NCBI RefSeq assembly: GCF_011045025.1
Contig: NZ_JAAKZX010000036.1
Coordinates: 1 to 59,241, forward strand
Length of the DNA: 59,241 nucleotides
Source of the DNA: Streptomyces ureilyticus
Lineage (GTDB): Bacteria > Actinomycetota > Actinomycetes > Streptomycetales > Streptomycetaceae
Direction: 5' to 3'
Both the position numbers and the translations under genes were made by a program. Below are positions 43,294-52,067 of the stretch, one piece after another. The notes under the pieces were generated by a model. It was not told where the DNA came from and made no database searches. It was given only the letters and a program-made list of their open reading frames with translations. Position 1 is the first letter of the stretch. The number at the start of each line of letters is the position of its first letter.

Positions 43294-44898
43294 ATGACCG
43301 TTTTGGACGATGCCGGATCCTCCGCCCCAGAAGCCGCAGGAGAACCCACCGACGCCCGCGGGCGCGTGGCCGAACTGCACGCGATCCGTGCGGAGGCCCT
43401 GCGCGGACCCAGCGACAAGGCGACCGAGGCGCAGCACGCCAAGGGCAAGCTGACCTCCCGGGAGCGCATCGAACTCCTGCTGGACGAGGGCTCGTTCAAC
43501 GAGGTCGAGCAGCTGCGCCGGCACCGGGCCACGGGCTTCGGCCTGGAGGCCAAGAAGCCTTACACGGACGGTGTGATCACCGGCTGGGGCACGGTCGAGG
43601 GCCGTACGGTCTTCGTGTACGCCCATGACTTCCGGATCTTCGGCGGTGCGCTGGGCGAGGCCCACGCCACGAAGATCCACAAGATCATGGACATGGCCAT
43701 CGCCGCAGGGGCGCCGCTGGTGTCGCTGAACGACGGCGCGGGCGCCCGTATCCAGGAAGGCGTCAGCGCGCTCGCCGGGTACGGCGGCATCTTCCAGCGC
43801 AACACCAAGGCGTCCGGTGTCATCCCGCAGATCAGCGTGATGCTCGGCCCGTGCGCGGGCGGCGCCGCCTACAGCCCCGCGCTCACGGACTTCGTGTTCA
43901 TGGTCCGCGACACCTCGCAGATGTTCATCACGGGGCCGGACGTCGTCAAGGCGGTCACCGGCGAGGAGATCACCCAGAACGGCCTCGGCGGCGCGGACGT
44001 GCACGCCGAGACCTCCGGTGTCGCGCACTTCGCGTACGACGACGAGGAGACCTGCCTCGCCGAAGTCCGCTACCTCCTGTCGATGCTGCCGCAGAACAAC
44101 CGCGAGAACCCGCCCCACGCGGACTCCGAGGACCCCGCCGACCGCCGCTCCGACGTCCTCCTTGACCTCGTCCCCGCGGACGGCAACCGGCCGTACGACA
44201 TGACCAAGGTCATCGAGGAACTCGTCGACGACGGCGACTACCTGGAGGTTCACGAGCGCTGGGCCCGCAACATCATCTGCGCCCTGGCCCGCCTCGACGG
44301 CCAGGTGGTCGGCATCGTCGCCAACCAACCGCAGTCCCTGGCCGGTGTCCTGGACATCGAGGCCAGCGAAAAGGCCGCGCGCTTTGTGCAGATGTGCGAC
44401 GCCTTCAACATCCCGATCGTCACTCTTCTGGACGTACCCGGCTTTCTGCCCGGCGTCGACCAGGAGCACGGTGGGATCATCCGCCACGGAGCGAAGCTGC
44501 TGTACGCGTACTGCAACGCGACCGTGCCCCGGATCTCGCTGATCCTCCGGAAGGCGTACGGAGGCGCCTACATCGTGATGGACAGCCAGTCCATCGGTGC
44601 GGACCTCACCTACGCCTGGCCGACCAACGAGATCGCAGTGATGGGAGCCGAAGGTGCCGCCAATGTGATCTTCCGCCGGCAGATCGCCGAGGCCGCGGAC
44701 CCCGAGGCCATGCGAGCCCGCATGGTCAAGGAGTACAAGGCCGAGCTGATGCACCCGTACTACGCGGCCGAGCGCGGCCTGGTGGACGACGTGATCGACC
44801 CCACCGAGACCCGCGAAGTACTGATCCGCTCGCTGGCGATGCTCCGCACGAAGCACGCCGATCTGCCGTCCCGCAAGCACGGAAACCCGCCGCAGTAA
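43294..44898 (+). CDS. pccB: Acyl-CoA (propionyl-/acetyl-CoA) carboxylase beta subunit
   Basis: A 534-residue carboxyltransferase that moves a carboxyl group from biotin on a separate alpha subunit to propionyl- or acetyl-CoA, giving methylmalonyl- or malonyl-CoA for fatty acid and polyketide synthesis. The oxyanion-hole segments DGAGARIQEGVSALAGYGGIF, LGPCAGGAAYSPALTDF and GGIIRHGAKLLYAY, plus RKAYGGAYIVMDS, are characteristic of the PccB/AccB family. ATG at 43294. The epsilon subunit gene follows after 46 bp. The alpha (biotin) subunit is not in the window. Confidence 0.95.
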   Translation: MTVLDDAGSSAPEAAGEPTDARGRVAELHAIRAEALRGPSDKATEAQHAKGKLTSRERIELLLDEGSFNEVEQLRRHRATGFGLEAKKPYTDGVITGWGTVEGRTVFVYAHDFRIFGGALGEAHATKIHKIMDMAIAAGAPLVSLNDGAGARIQEGVSALAGYGGIFQRNTKASGVIPQISVMLGPCAGGAAYSPALTDFVFMVRDTSQMFITGPDVVKAVTGEEITQNGLGGADVHAETSGVAHFAYDDEETCLAEVRYLLSMLPQNNRENPPHADSEDPADRRSDVLLDLVPADGNRPYDMTKVIEELVDDGDYLEVHERWARNIICALARLDGQVVGIVANQPQSLAGVLDIEASEKAARFVQMCDAFNIPIVTLLDVPGFLPGVDQEHGGIIRHGAKLLYAYCNATVPRISLILRKAYGGAYIVMDSQSIGADLTYAWPTNEIAVMGAEGAANVIFRRQIAEAADPEAMRARMVKEYKAELMHPYYAAERGLVDDVIDPTETREVLIRSLAMLRTKHADLPSRKHGNPPQ

Positions 44899-44944
44899 CT
44901 CTGCGGTCCCCCTGCGGAAACCTCACTCACGGAGACTTACGCCC

Positions 44945-45133
44945 ATGAGCACCCCTGACATCCGAGTCGAGAAGGGCCACGCCGAGCCCGAGGAAGTCGC
45001 CGCCATCACGGCCATCCTCCTGGCCCGCGCCGCCGCCACTCCCACGACCCCGGCCCACCGAGGCCGCACCAAGGCCGGCTGGCGCCGCCTTGAACGCGAG
45101 CCCGGCTTCCGGGCTCCGCACAGCTGGCGCTAG
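44945..45133 (+). CDS. accE: Acyl-CoA carboxylase epsilon subunit
   Basis: A 62-residue protein matching the small epsilon subunit found only in actinobacterial acyl-CoA carboxylases. The conserved pattern is seen: RVEKGHAEPEEVAAITAILLAR near the N-terminus and the WRRLEREPGFRAPHSW end. The subunit binds and activates the alpha-beta complex. Starts with ATG at 44945 after AC-GGAG. A strong terminator lies 80 bp downstream. Confidence 0.92.
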   Translation: MSTPDIRVEKGHAEPEEVAAITAILLARAAATPTTPAHRGRTKAGWRRLEREPGFRAPHSWR

Positions 45134-45212
45134 GAACCACGCGACCAGCCACCATACGGGCCGCACCCGGCCAACTCCCCGTAGGGGCAGCCAGGTGGCC
45201 GCACGCACGCAA

Positions 45213-45248
45213 AAAGGGCGCCCTCTCCAACCGGAGAGGGCGCCCTTT
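45213..45248. terminator. Bidirectional terminator between accE and cvnD
   Basis: AAAGGGCGCCCTCTCC (45213-45228) and its complement at 45233-45248 form a perfect 16-bp stem with a 4-nt loop, flanked by A and T tracts. It separates the convergent accE and cvnD genes and works on both strands. Confidence 0.9.
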
Positions 45249-45266
45249 CGTGCTCCGCGGCCGGCG

Positions 45267-45848
45267 CTACCGCAGGCGAGCCATGAGCGCGTGCTCAACC
45301 AACGTGATCAAAGCCGACTTCGCATCGGCCCGATGCCGCGCATCCGTTGTGATGATCGGAGTGTCGGGACCGATCTGCAGCGCCTCACGGACCTCGTCCG
45401 GGTTGTACGGCTGATTGCCGTCAAAGCCGTTGAGGGCGATGACGAACGGCAGTCCGCTGTTCTCGAAGTAGTCGACGGCCGGGAAGCAGTCGGCGAGACG
45501 GCGGGTGTCGACCAGGACGATCGCGCCGATGGCGCCGCGTACCAGGTCGTCCCACATGAACCAGAAGCGGTCCTGGCCGGGTGTACCGAAGAGGTACAGG
45601 ATCAGGTCCTGGTCCAGGGTGATACGGCCGAAGTCCATGGCCACCGTCGTGGTGGTCTTGTCTCCGGTGTGGGTGAGGTCGTCGATGCCCGCGGACGCGG
45701 ACGTCATGACGGCCTCGGTACGCAGCGGGTTGATCTCCGAGACGGCCCCGACGAACGTGGTCTTGCCCACGCCGAAGCCACCCGCCACCACGATCTTCGC
45801 CGAGGTGGTTGAGCGGGAAGGACCGCCGCTAGAGCTTGCGAAGTCCAC
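45267..45848 (-). CDS. cvnD: Conservon GTPase CvnD (conservon closer to accE)
   Basis: A 193-residue small GTPase, the last gene of a four-gene conservon. The P-loop is GGFGVGKTT, the G3-like motif FGTPGQDRF, and the usual NKxD is replaced by NGFDG. Conservon proteins form a membrane-linked complex resembling eukaryotic G-protein switches; CvnA binds ATP, CvnB is a roadblock protein and CvnC a DUF742 protein. The start overlaps the CvnC stop by 20 nt. The middle of the gene is identical in DNA to the paralogue at 50586 over 218 nt. Confidence 0.93.
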   Translation of the reverse strand: MDFASSSGGPSRSTTSAKIVVAGGFGVGKTTFVGAVSEINPLRTEAVMTSASAGIDDLTHTGDKTTTTVAMDFGRITLDQDLILYLFGTPGQDRFWFMWDDLVRGAIGAIVLVDTRRLADCFPAVDYFENSGLPFVIALNGFDGNQPYNPDEVREALQIGPDTPIITTDARHRADAKSALITLVEHALMARLR

Positions 45849-46428
45849 TGAGCACCCTTTCGAGCAGTGTCACGTCTGGCTGGCCGCCGGCGTTCTCGTC
45901 GCCGCCGGGCTGATGGATGGCGACCAGGCCCGCCTCCGCCAAGTCGGCGACGAGAATCCTGGCCACGCCGAGAGGGATGGTGAGCAGGGCCGAGACCTCG
46001 GCCACCGACTTGATCTCCCGGCAGAGGTTGCAGATCCGCTGATGCTCGGGCAGCTGGCCCTGCATCTGGTGCGGCTGCGCGGTGGTGTGCACCAGCGCCT
46101 CGATGGCGAGCTGGTACCGCGGCCTGGTGCGGCCGCCCGTCATGGCGTACGGACGCACCAGAGGGTTTGATGCCCCGCCGGCAGGGGACGGCTCTGGGGA
46201 GCGGCGCTGCGGCTGTACGGGCTGGATGCGCGGCGCCGGCGGCTGGTCGTACGGCGAGGGACCAGGGCCCTGGGGGCTCTGGGGCGCGTACGGCTGGCGC
46301 TGCCGGTGGCTGGGCGTGGAGGGGAAGTTGTACCGGTTCGGGTTCTGCGAACCGTCACCCTGGCCCTGGCCCTGGCCAGGACCGTAAGACCAGTTGCCCG
46401 AAGACGAACCGCCTGGGGGTGTTGCCAC
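45829..46428 (-). CDS. cvnC: Conservon DUF742 protein CvnC
   Basis: A 199-residue protein. The start is GTG at 46428, with GGAGGAGGAG 5-10 nt upstream. Residues 1-85 are a Pro/Gln/Gly/Ser-rich disordered extension absent from the paralogue at 51142. Residues about 90-199 are the DUF742 domain (LVRPYAMTGGRTRP, then HQRICNLCREIKSVAEVSALL, and a winged-helix-like ending LVAIHQPGG...LLERVLSGLRKL). It bridges CvnB and CvnD in the complex. Extends into the cvnD start by 20 nt. Confidence 0.92.
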   Translation of the reverse strand: MATPPGGSSSGNWSYGPGQGQGQGDGSQNPNRYNFPSTPSHRQRQPYAPQSPQGPGPSPYDQPPAPRIQPVQPQRRSPEPSPAGGASNPLVRPYAMTGGRTRPRYQLAIEALVHTTAQPHQMQGQLPEHQRICNLCREIKSVAEVSALLTIPLGVARILVADLAEAGLVAIHQPGGDENAGGQPDVTLLERVLSGLRKL

Positions 46429-46523
46429 TTTCTCCTCCTCCGACTGTGCCGGGCACCCATCACTCTGGATAGCCGTGTCCGAAACCTTACGGCCACGGGA
46501 CGCCAAAATGTATCGCTTGTCTG

Positions 46524-46946
46524 CTAGTTGAGAAGGCTCCCCTGGAGCTCGGCACGCAGATCAGGCGTCAGCACCGTACCGGCACGGTCCACCAGAAGGG
46601 CCATCTCGTACCCAACGAGACCGATGTCCGCTTCCGGATGTGCAAGGACCGCGAGCGAAGAACCATCGGAAATGGACATGATGAAGAGGAATCCTCGCTC
46701 CATCTCCACAACCGTCTGATTCACACTGCCACCCTCGAAGATGCGGGACGCGCCCGCGGTCAGCGAGGTAAGACCCGACGCGACGGCCGCCAGCTGGTCG
46801 GCGCGGTCGCGCGGAAAGCCTTCGGACATCGCCAGAAGGAGTCCGTCGGCGGAGACCACCACCGTGTGGGACACCCCGGGGGTGTTGTCCACGAAGTTGG
46901 TGATCAACCAGTTCAGGTTCTGCGCCGCCTGGCTCATCGGGCTCAC
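46524..46946 (-). CDS. cvnB: Conservon roadblock/LC7 protein CvnB
   Basis: A 140-residue roadblock/LC7 protein. The start is GTG at 46946, 7 nt after AGGAG that lies within the last codons of cvnA; the paralogue starts at the equivalent TTG, giving the same length. Family motifs include LNWLITNFVDNTPGVSHTVVVSADGLLLAMSEG and the ending DLRAELQGSLL. Roadblock proteins act as regulators of small GTPases; here the partner is CvnD. It follows the cvnA stop by 1 nt. Confidence 0.93.
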   Translation of the reverse strand: MSPMSQAAQNLNWLITNFVDNTPGVSHTVVVSADGLLLAMSEGFPRDRADQLAAVASGLTSLTAGASRIFEGGSVNQTVVEMERGFLFIMSISDGSSLAVLAHPEADIGLVGYEMALLVDRAGTVLTPDLRAELQGSLLN

Positions 46947-46947
46947 A

Positions 46948-49900
46948 CTAACGCTCCTGGTTGTAGGTGCTATCAGGGCTGAAGCCCTGGCCGTTCGTTT
47001 CACTGCCTGCGTTACGTCCCCGCTGGACGCCCCGGCGCAGGTTGCTCAGCCTGCCCCGGACGTCCTCGGGGGCGCGGGAGACCTGTGGGCCGCCCTGGTT
47101 GGTCGATTCCGCGGTGCCCTCGACCAGGTTGGCCTTGGGTACCCGCCGCGGCAGGCCGGAAGAGGTGACCCCGCCCGCCTTGGGCTGCTTCAGCTGTTCG
47201 GCGCGCTGCCACCGCTGGTCGTTGGCCGTACGCCATTCACCGGTGCCGTTGCTGCCGCTGGTGTCCGCGCCGGCCGGCGGCTCCTGGCCCACGCGCTGCT
47301 GGCCGCTGCCGCTCGCGGTGGTTCCGCGGCGGGGAAGCCCGGCGTCGGTGGATCCGCGGCGCGGAAGCCCGGCGTCGGTCAGCTCGTGGGCGGCGGAGGG
47401 GGCCGGTCCCGGACGATCGAAGCCTACGCGGTCCTGCTCGGCCACGTCAGCGGCCTGCGAGGATTCCGTTTCCGGAGCGTACTCGGACTGATACCCGTTC
47501 CGGTATTCGTCCTGCTGTGGCCAGTCGTCCTGGTAGGACTGGGCTTCGAACGGCGAGAACCTGTCCTGCGAGGATCCGGGGGCCTGCGGCCGCTCCTCCT
47601 GGACCGGCTCCGCATAGGAGGGTTCCGGATAGCCGCCGTTCGACGGGTTCGACGGGAAGTACGTCTCGTCGTACGCCGGCTGCTGCTGCTCCTCGTACGC
47701 CGTTTGCCGGTCGTACGAGGGCTGCTCGGTGTACGCGGCGGGTGCGCCGTCGTACGCGGGCCTGCCCTCGTCGTAGGCGGGCTGCTGGGGCTCGTAGCCG
47801 GACTGGTTGCCGTCGTAGCCGGTCCGGCCCTCGTCGTACCCGGGCTGCTGCCGGTCGTAGTCCTCGCGGAAGGACCCGGCCTCGAGCTCCGGCTGCTGCG
47901 ACTGGGACTCCAGGGCCGCTCGGCGCTCCTCACGCATCAGCGAGCGGCCGACGGGGTCGAGCTCGCGTATGTCGTCCGGGACGTTGTCGTAGCGGCTGTC
48001 GTCGAAGCCCAGCTCGGCGGCCGTGCGCATGGGCGGACCCTGGAAGTTCTCGCCCTGGAAGGACTGCTGCTGCTCCGGGATGATCTGCGAGACGGTGAAC
48101 TCGTCGCCCTGGAGGTTCTGATCGCCACCGCCACCATGGGTGATCGCGTCGGGCAGCATGACGAGCGAGGTCGTACCGGCCTGCTCGCCGGAGGGGCGCA
48201 GCTGGACCCGGATGCCGTGCCGGTCGGACAGCCGGCCGACCACGAACAGGCCCATGCGCTGCGAGATCGCGGCGTCCACGGTCGGCGGGTTGGCCAGCTT
48301 GTGGTTGATGTCCGCGAAGTCCTCGGCGGTGAGGCCGATGCCCTTGTCGTGGATCTCGATCATCACGCGGCCGTCGGGCAGCCGGGTCGCGGTGACGCGG
48401 ACCTTGGTCTGCGGCGAGGAGAACGTGGTGGCGTTCTCCAGGAGCTCGGCCAGCAGGTGCACGAGGTCGGTCACGGCGCGGCCGTGGATCTCGGCCTCCG
48501 GGACGCCGGACAGCTCGATGCGCTCGTACTGCTCCACCTCGGAGGAGGCGGCGCGCAGCACGTCGACCAGCGGGACCGGCTGGTCCCAGCGGCGGCCGGG
48601 CTCCTCGCCGGCGAGGACCAGGAGGTTCTCGCCGTTGCGGCGCATACGGGTCGCCAGGTGGTCCAGCTTGAAGAGGTTCTCCAGCTGGTCCGGGTCGGCC
48701 TCGTTGTTCTCCAGGTCGGTGATCAGGGTCAGCTGGCCCTCGATCAGCGACTGGTTGCGGCGCGACAGGTTGGTGAAGATCGCGTTGATGTTGCCCCGCA
48801 GCAGGGCCTGCTCGGCGGCCAGCCGGACGGCCTCGCGGTGGACCTGGTCGAAGGCGCGGGCGACCTCGCCGATCTCGTCCGTGGAGGTGATCGGGATGGG
48901 CGCGACGCGGGTGTCGACCCGGCCGGGATCGGTGCGCGAGAGCTGGTCGACCAGCATCGGCAGGCGCTGCTCGGCGACGCCGAAGGCCGCGTTGCGCAGC
49001 TGGCGCATCGAGCGGCTCATCTGGCGGGCCATGAGCGAGGCGATGATGAACGCGGCGAGCAGGGCGATGATGACGATCGCGCCGTTGATGATGGCGTCGC
49101 GCTGGGCGTCGGAGGCGACCTGGTCCGCGTCGGCCACGGCCGAGTCGATGAGGTCGGCCTCGATCTCGTCGTAGCCGTCGAACTTGGCGGTGGACGCGCC
49201 CATCCAGGTCGCCGGGGTGATGCCCTGTGTCCTCAGTTCGTCGGGGCTCTGGGCGGCGACGCCCTGGACCATCTTGTCCAGCGCGGGCGGGGCCACGAAC
49301 TCGCGGCCTGCGGCCTCGGCCTGCCGCTCGGCCTCGGCGACCTGCTGCTGGCCCTCCTGGGTCTTCTGCGCCATGACCGTTTTGAGCTTCTGGGCGTCCT
49401 GCGCCGTACCGCCGGAGATGTACTCCTGGACGGCGATGCCCTCGAGGTAGGCGTAGGAGGTGAACGCGACGCGCTGCCGGTTGTACGTGGCCTCGTCCTC
49501 GCTGGGCCTGACGAGCAGGTGCATACCGATCGAGCGCTGCAGCGAGGCGGCGCCCTTGGCCAGCGCGACCGCGTACACGGTGCGGCCGTAGCTGGTGATG
49601 TTGCCGGTGCCGAGACCCAGCTCGTTGGTGAACTCCAGCAGAAGGTGCTCGATGTCGACGTAGTCTTCTTCGGTCTTCACCGGGTCCTGCGAGGTTTTGT
49701 ACGCGTTCTTGCGCATGTTCGCGAGCGCCGGCTCGGCCTCCTCCACGAGGCGGAGGCGGCGCTCCAGGCCATATCCGGAGGGCATGCCCTCGACGGACTC
49801 GTGGAAGGCGTCGGCCTTCTCGTCGGTGGTGGCGCGGACCTGGTCGACGATCTTCTCGTCCTCGGCGGACGGGTTCTCCTTGAGGCGCGGCTCCGCGGAG

Positions 49901-50232
49901 AGGTCGCGCTCGTTCAGCAGGGCCGCCGCATACTCCGAGGCGGAGGCCACGATCTGCGCGATCTTCTCGGCGTCCTGGGCCTCGTTCCAGGTGTCGATCG
50001 AGTTCTTCACGTTGAAGCCGCCCATGACCAGGCCGACCAGCACGGGTATGAGCAGGATGGCATTCAGTCTGGTCGGTACGCGCCAGTTACGCGGAGACAG
50101 CCGGCTGCCGCTGGACGCGGGTGGCGCCGTCGGCTCCGTCTTCCGGGGCACGGGTGCGGGTGCCGCTCCGCGCGGCGGCGGGGTGAAGTTGCCCCGCGCC
50201 GACGGCTCGGGACCGTTCTTGCTTCGCCTCAC
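46948..50232 (-). CDS. cvnA: Conservon sensor histidine-kinase-like protein CvnA
   Basis: A 1094-residue membrane sensor. A short Pro-rich N-terminus is followed by TM1 (about 56-76), a NIT-type helical extracytoplasmic sensor (about 90-375), TM2 (about 385-405), HAMP (about 405-480, DEIGEVARAFDQVHREA), and a GHKL ATPase domain with N box LLAELLENATTFSS, DGRVMIEIHDKGIGL and GLFVVGRLSDRHGIRV. The last 350 residues are disordered with repeated YD motifs. The histidine-kinase phospho-acceptor site is not obvious (possibly the His in KLDHLATRMRRN). It is the input component of the conservon. ATG at 50232. Confidence 0.93.
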   Translation of the reverse strand: MRRSKNGPEPSARGNFTPPPRGAAPAPVPRKTEPTAPPASSGSRLSPRNWRVPTRLNAILLIPVLVGLVMGGFNVKNSIDTWNEAQDAEKIAQIVASASEYAAALLNERDLSAEPRLKENPSAEDEKIVDQVRATTDEKADAFHESVEGMPSGYGLERRLRLVEEAEPALANMRKNAYKTSQDPVKTEEDYVDIEHLLLEFTNELGLGTGNITSYGRTVYAVALAKGAASLQRSIGMHLLVRPSEDEATYNRQRVAFTSYAYLEGIAVQEYISGGTAQDAQKLKTVMAQKTQEGQQQVAEAERQAEAAGREFVAPPALDKMVQGVAAQSPDELRTQGITPATWMGASTAKFDGYDEIEADLIDSAVADADQVASDAQRDAIINGAIVIIALLAAFIIASLMARQMSRSMRQLRNAAFGVAEQRLPMLVDQLSRTDPGRVDTRVAPIPITSTDEIGEVARAFDQVHREAVRLAAEQALLRGNINAIFTNLSRRNQSLIEGQLTLITDLENNEADPDQLENLFKLDHLATRMRRNGENLLVLAGEEPGRRWDQPVPLVDVLRAASSEVEQYERIELSGVPEAEIHGRAVTDLVHLLAELLENATTFSSPQTKVRVTATRLPDGRVMIEIHDKGIGLTAEDFADINHKLANPPTVDAAISQRMGLFVVGRLSDRHGIRVQLRPSGEQAGTTSLVMLPDAITHGGGGDQNLQGDEFTVSQIIPEQQQSFQGENFQGPPMRTAAELGFDDSRYDNVPDDIRELDPVGRSLMREERRAALESQSQQPELEAGSFREDYDRQQPGYDEGRTGYDGNQSGYEPQQPAYDEGRPAYDGAPAAYTEQPSYDRQTAYEEQQQPAYDETYFPSNPSNGGYPEPSYAEPVQEERPQAPGSSQDRFSPFEAQSYQDDWPQQDEYRNGYQSEYAPETESSQAADVAEQDRVGFDRPGPAPSAAHELTDAGLPRRGSTDAGLPRRGTTASGSGQQRVGQEPPAGADTSGSNGTGEWRTANDQRWQRAEQLKQPKAGGVTSSGLPRRVPKANLVEGTAESTNQGGPQVSRAPEDVRGRLSNLRRGVQRGRNAGSETNGQGFSPDSTYNQER

Positions 50233-50585
50233 TCGACCAACAACCTCTCGGCGTCGGCACCAACGTTGTGCCGCGTGTGTCTTCCAGCCCTGGGCTACCT
50301 ACCGGGCAGTTCAGGCATTCCAGCACGTCAGGCTGTGCTCGTCCAAACACTCGGAACCGAGGATTCCGGGCTTCGTAAGGCCCAGATAAAACGGTCATAA
50401 AGAGCGAGCCCCGCCAAAAGACGGGGCTGATATGAGCACAGCGGCACCGTGCGACCGCGACGCGTGTCGATGCCACTCAATTTCTCTGTCGAAACGTTAT
50501 GAACAGCCTGGCCGGCCGTGTCAAAGGACACAGCCGGCTCCAAGGCTTCTACGACAACTGCCGTATGGCATGGCTGATTTCGGTG
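50233..50585. other. Intergenic region between the two conservons
   Basis: This 353-bp gap contains the promoter of the proximal conservon and the terminator of the distal one (50408-50427). No gene is seen: frames crossing it are extensions of antisense shadows. The 75 bp upstream of the cvnA ATG include the weak AGGTTG ribosome-binding site. Confidence 0.5.
50408..50427 (-). terminator. Terminator after the distal conservon
   Basis: GCCCCGCC (50408-50415) and GACGGGGC (50420-50427) form an 8-bp stem with one wobble and an AAAA/TTTT loop; on the minus strand it is followed by TCGCTCTTTA. It lies 159 bp after the cvnD stop. Confidence 0.6.
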
Positions 50586-51161
50586 CTACCGAAGACGCGC
50601 CATGAGCGCGTGCTCGACCAGCGTGATCAGCGCACTCTTGGCATCAGCCCGGTGCCGGGCGTCCGTCGTGATGATGGGGGAATCTGGCCCGATCTGCAAG
50701 GCCTCCCTGACTTCGTCGGGGGTGTACGGCTGGTGCCCGTCGAAGCCGTTGAGGGCGATCACGAAGGGCAGTCCGCTGTTCTCGAAGTAGTCGACCGCCG
50801 GGAAGCAGTCGGCGAGACGGCGGGTGTCGACCAGGACGACCGCGCCGATGGCGCCGCGTACCAGGTCGTCCCACATGAACCAGAAGCGGTCCTGGCCGGG
50901 CGTACCGAAGAGGTACAGGATCAGGTCCTGGTCCAGGGTGATACGGCCGAAGTCCATGGCCACCGTCGTGGTGGTCTTGTCTCCGGTGTGGGTGAGGTCG
51001 TCGATGCCCGCGGACGCGGACGTCATGACGGCCTCGGTACGCAGCGGGTTGATCTCCGAGACGGCCCCGACGAACGTGGTCTTGCCCACGCCGAAGCCAC
51101 CCGCCACCACGATCTTCGCGGAGGTGGTCGCCCGGCCTCCGTCAGAGCTTGCGAAGTCCAC
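50586..51161 (-). CDS. cvnD: Conservon GTPase CvnD (distal conservon)
   Basis: A 191-residue small GTPase almost identical to the product at 45267: differences cluster in the first 12 and last 40 residues. It carries GGFGVGKTT, FGTPGQDRF and NGFDG as the nucleotide-site motifs. The central 218 nt (50902-51119) are identical to 45583-45800, including third codon positions. The start overlaps the CvnC stop by 20 nt, as in the other conservon. Confidence 0.93.
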   Translation of the reverse strand: MDFASSDGGRATTSAKIVVAGGFGVGKTTFVGAVSEINPLRTEAVMTSASAGIDDLTHTGDKTTTTVAMDFGRITLDQDLILYLFGTPGQDRFWFMWDDLVRGAIGAVVLVDTRRLADCFPAVDYFENSGLPFVIALNGFDGHQPYTPDEVREALQIGPDSPIITTDARHRADAKSALITLVEHALMARLR

Positions 51162-51540
51162 TGAGCACCCTTTCGAGCAGTGTCACGTCCGGCTGGCCGC
51201 CGGCGTTCTCGTCGCCACCGGGCTGGTGGATGGCGACGAGTCCGGCCTCAGCGAGGTCCGCGACGAGAATCCGTGCCACGCCCAGGGGCATGGACAGGAG
51301 TGCCGAGACTTCGGCAACAGACTTCACCTCACGGCAGAGGTGGCAGATGCGCTGGTGCTCGGGGAGCAGCCCCATCAGCTGCGCCGGGTCGGCCGTGGTG
51401 CTGATCAGTGCCTCTATGGCGAGCTGGTAGCGCGGCCGGGTCCGGCCGCCGGTCATCGCATACGGACGTACCAGCGGCTGGTCGCCCTCGTCCCCGTACG
51501 GCTCTGCGTACGGATCGTGAGAGGCGGTGGGCGGGGTCAT
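51142..51540 (-). CDS. cvnC: Conservon DUF742 protein CvnC (short form)
   Basis: A 132-residue DUF742 protein. After a short acidic N-terminus (about 25 residues) the domain begins at LVRPYAMTGGRTRP and ends LLERVLSGLRKL. Compared with the paralogue at 45829 it lacks the 65-residue disordered extension. The cysteine-containing EHQRICHLCREVKSVAEV segment is conserved in both. It starts with ATG at 51540, 104 bp after cvnB, so it has its own ribosome-binding site (GAGGACTC). Confidence 0.92.
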   Translation of the reverse strand: MTPPTASHDPYAEPYGDEGDQPLVRPYAMTGGRTRPRYQLAIEALISTTADPAQLMGLLPEHQRICHLCREVKSVAEVSALLSMPLGVARILVADLAEAGLVAIHQPGGDENAGGQPDVTLLERVLSGLRKL

Positions 51541-51644
51541 GAGTCCTCCGGGCGGGACAGCAAGTCGGTCATTCGTGCCGTCGATGAGGGCCGGTGGGGG
51601 AGCAGGCGGCCTGACGGTGGGTCTTGCCTTGTGCGTGGGGGGAA

Positions 51645-52067
51645 CTAGTGCAACAGGCTGCCTTGCAGTTCGGCCCGCAGATCGGGCGTCAATACGGCGC
51701 CCGCACGGTCGACGAGCAGGGCCATCTCGTATCCGACGAGACCGATGTCGCAGTCCGGGTGGGACAGGACCGCGAGCGACGAGCCGTCGGAAATGGACAT
51801 CAGGAACAGGAAGCCGCGCTCCATCTCGACCACCGTCTGCGCCACCGTGCCGCCCTCGAAGATCCGGGAGGCGCCGGCGGTGAGCGAGGTCAGTCCGGAG
51901 GCGACGGCAGCGAGCTGGTCCGCGCGGTCGCGCGGGAAGCCCTCCGACAACGCCAGAAGGAGTCCGTCGGCGGAGACGACGACGGTGTGGGACACCCCGG
52001 GGGTGTTGTCAACGAAGTTGGTGATCAACCAGTTGAGATTCTGTGCCGCCTGGCTCATCTGGCTCAA
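51645..52067 (-). CDS. cvnB: Conservon roadblock/LC7 protein CvnB (distal conservon)
   Basis: A 140-residue roadblock protein. The start is TTG at 52067, directly after the cvnA stop, with AGGAG inside the end of cvnA; it has the same length as the paralogue. About 90% of residues match the product at 46524, the differences being in the second half (GTVAQTVVEMERG, SHPDCDIGL). It is thought to connect CvnA and the GTPase CvnD. Confidence 0.93.
   Translation of the reverse strand: MSQMSQAAQNLNWLITNFVDNTPGVSHTVVVSADGLLLALSEGFPRDRADQLAAVASGLTSLTAGASRIFEGGTVAQTVVEMERGFLFLMSISDGSSLAVLSHPDCDIGLVGYEMALLVDRAGAVLTPDLRAELQGSLLH

Noticed and set aside
46741..50400. 1219-codon open frame on the plus strand opposite cvnA
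   Set aside because: It is an antisense shadow of a well-supported GC-rich gene; its product is low-complexity and matches no family.
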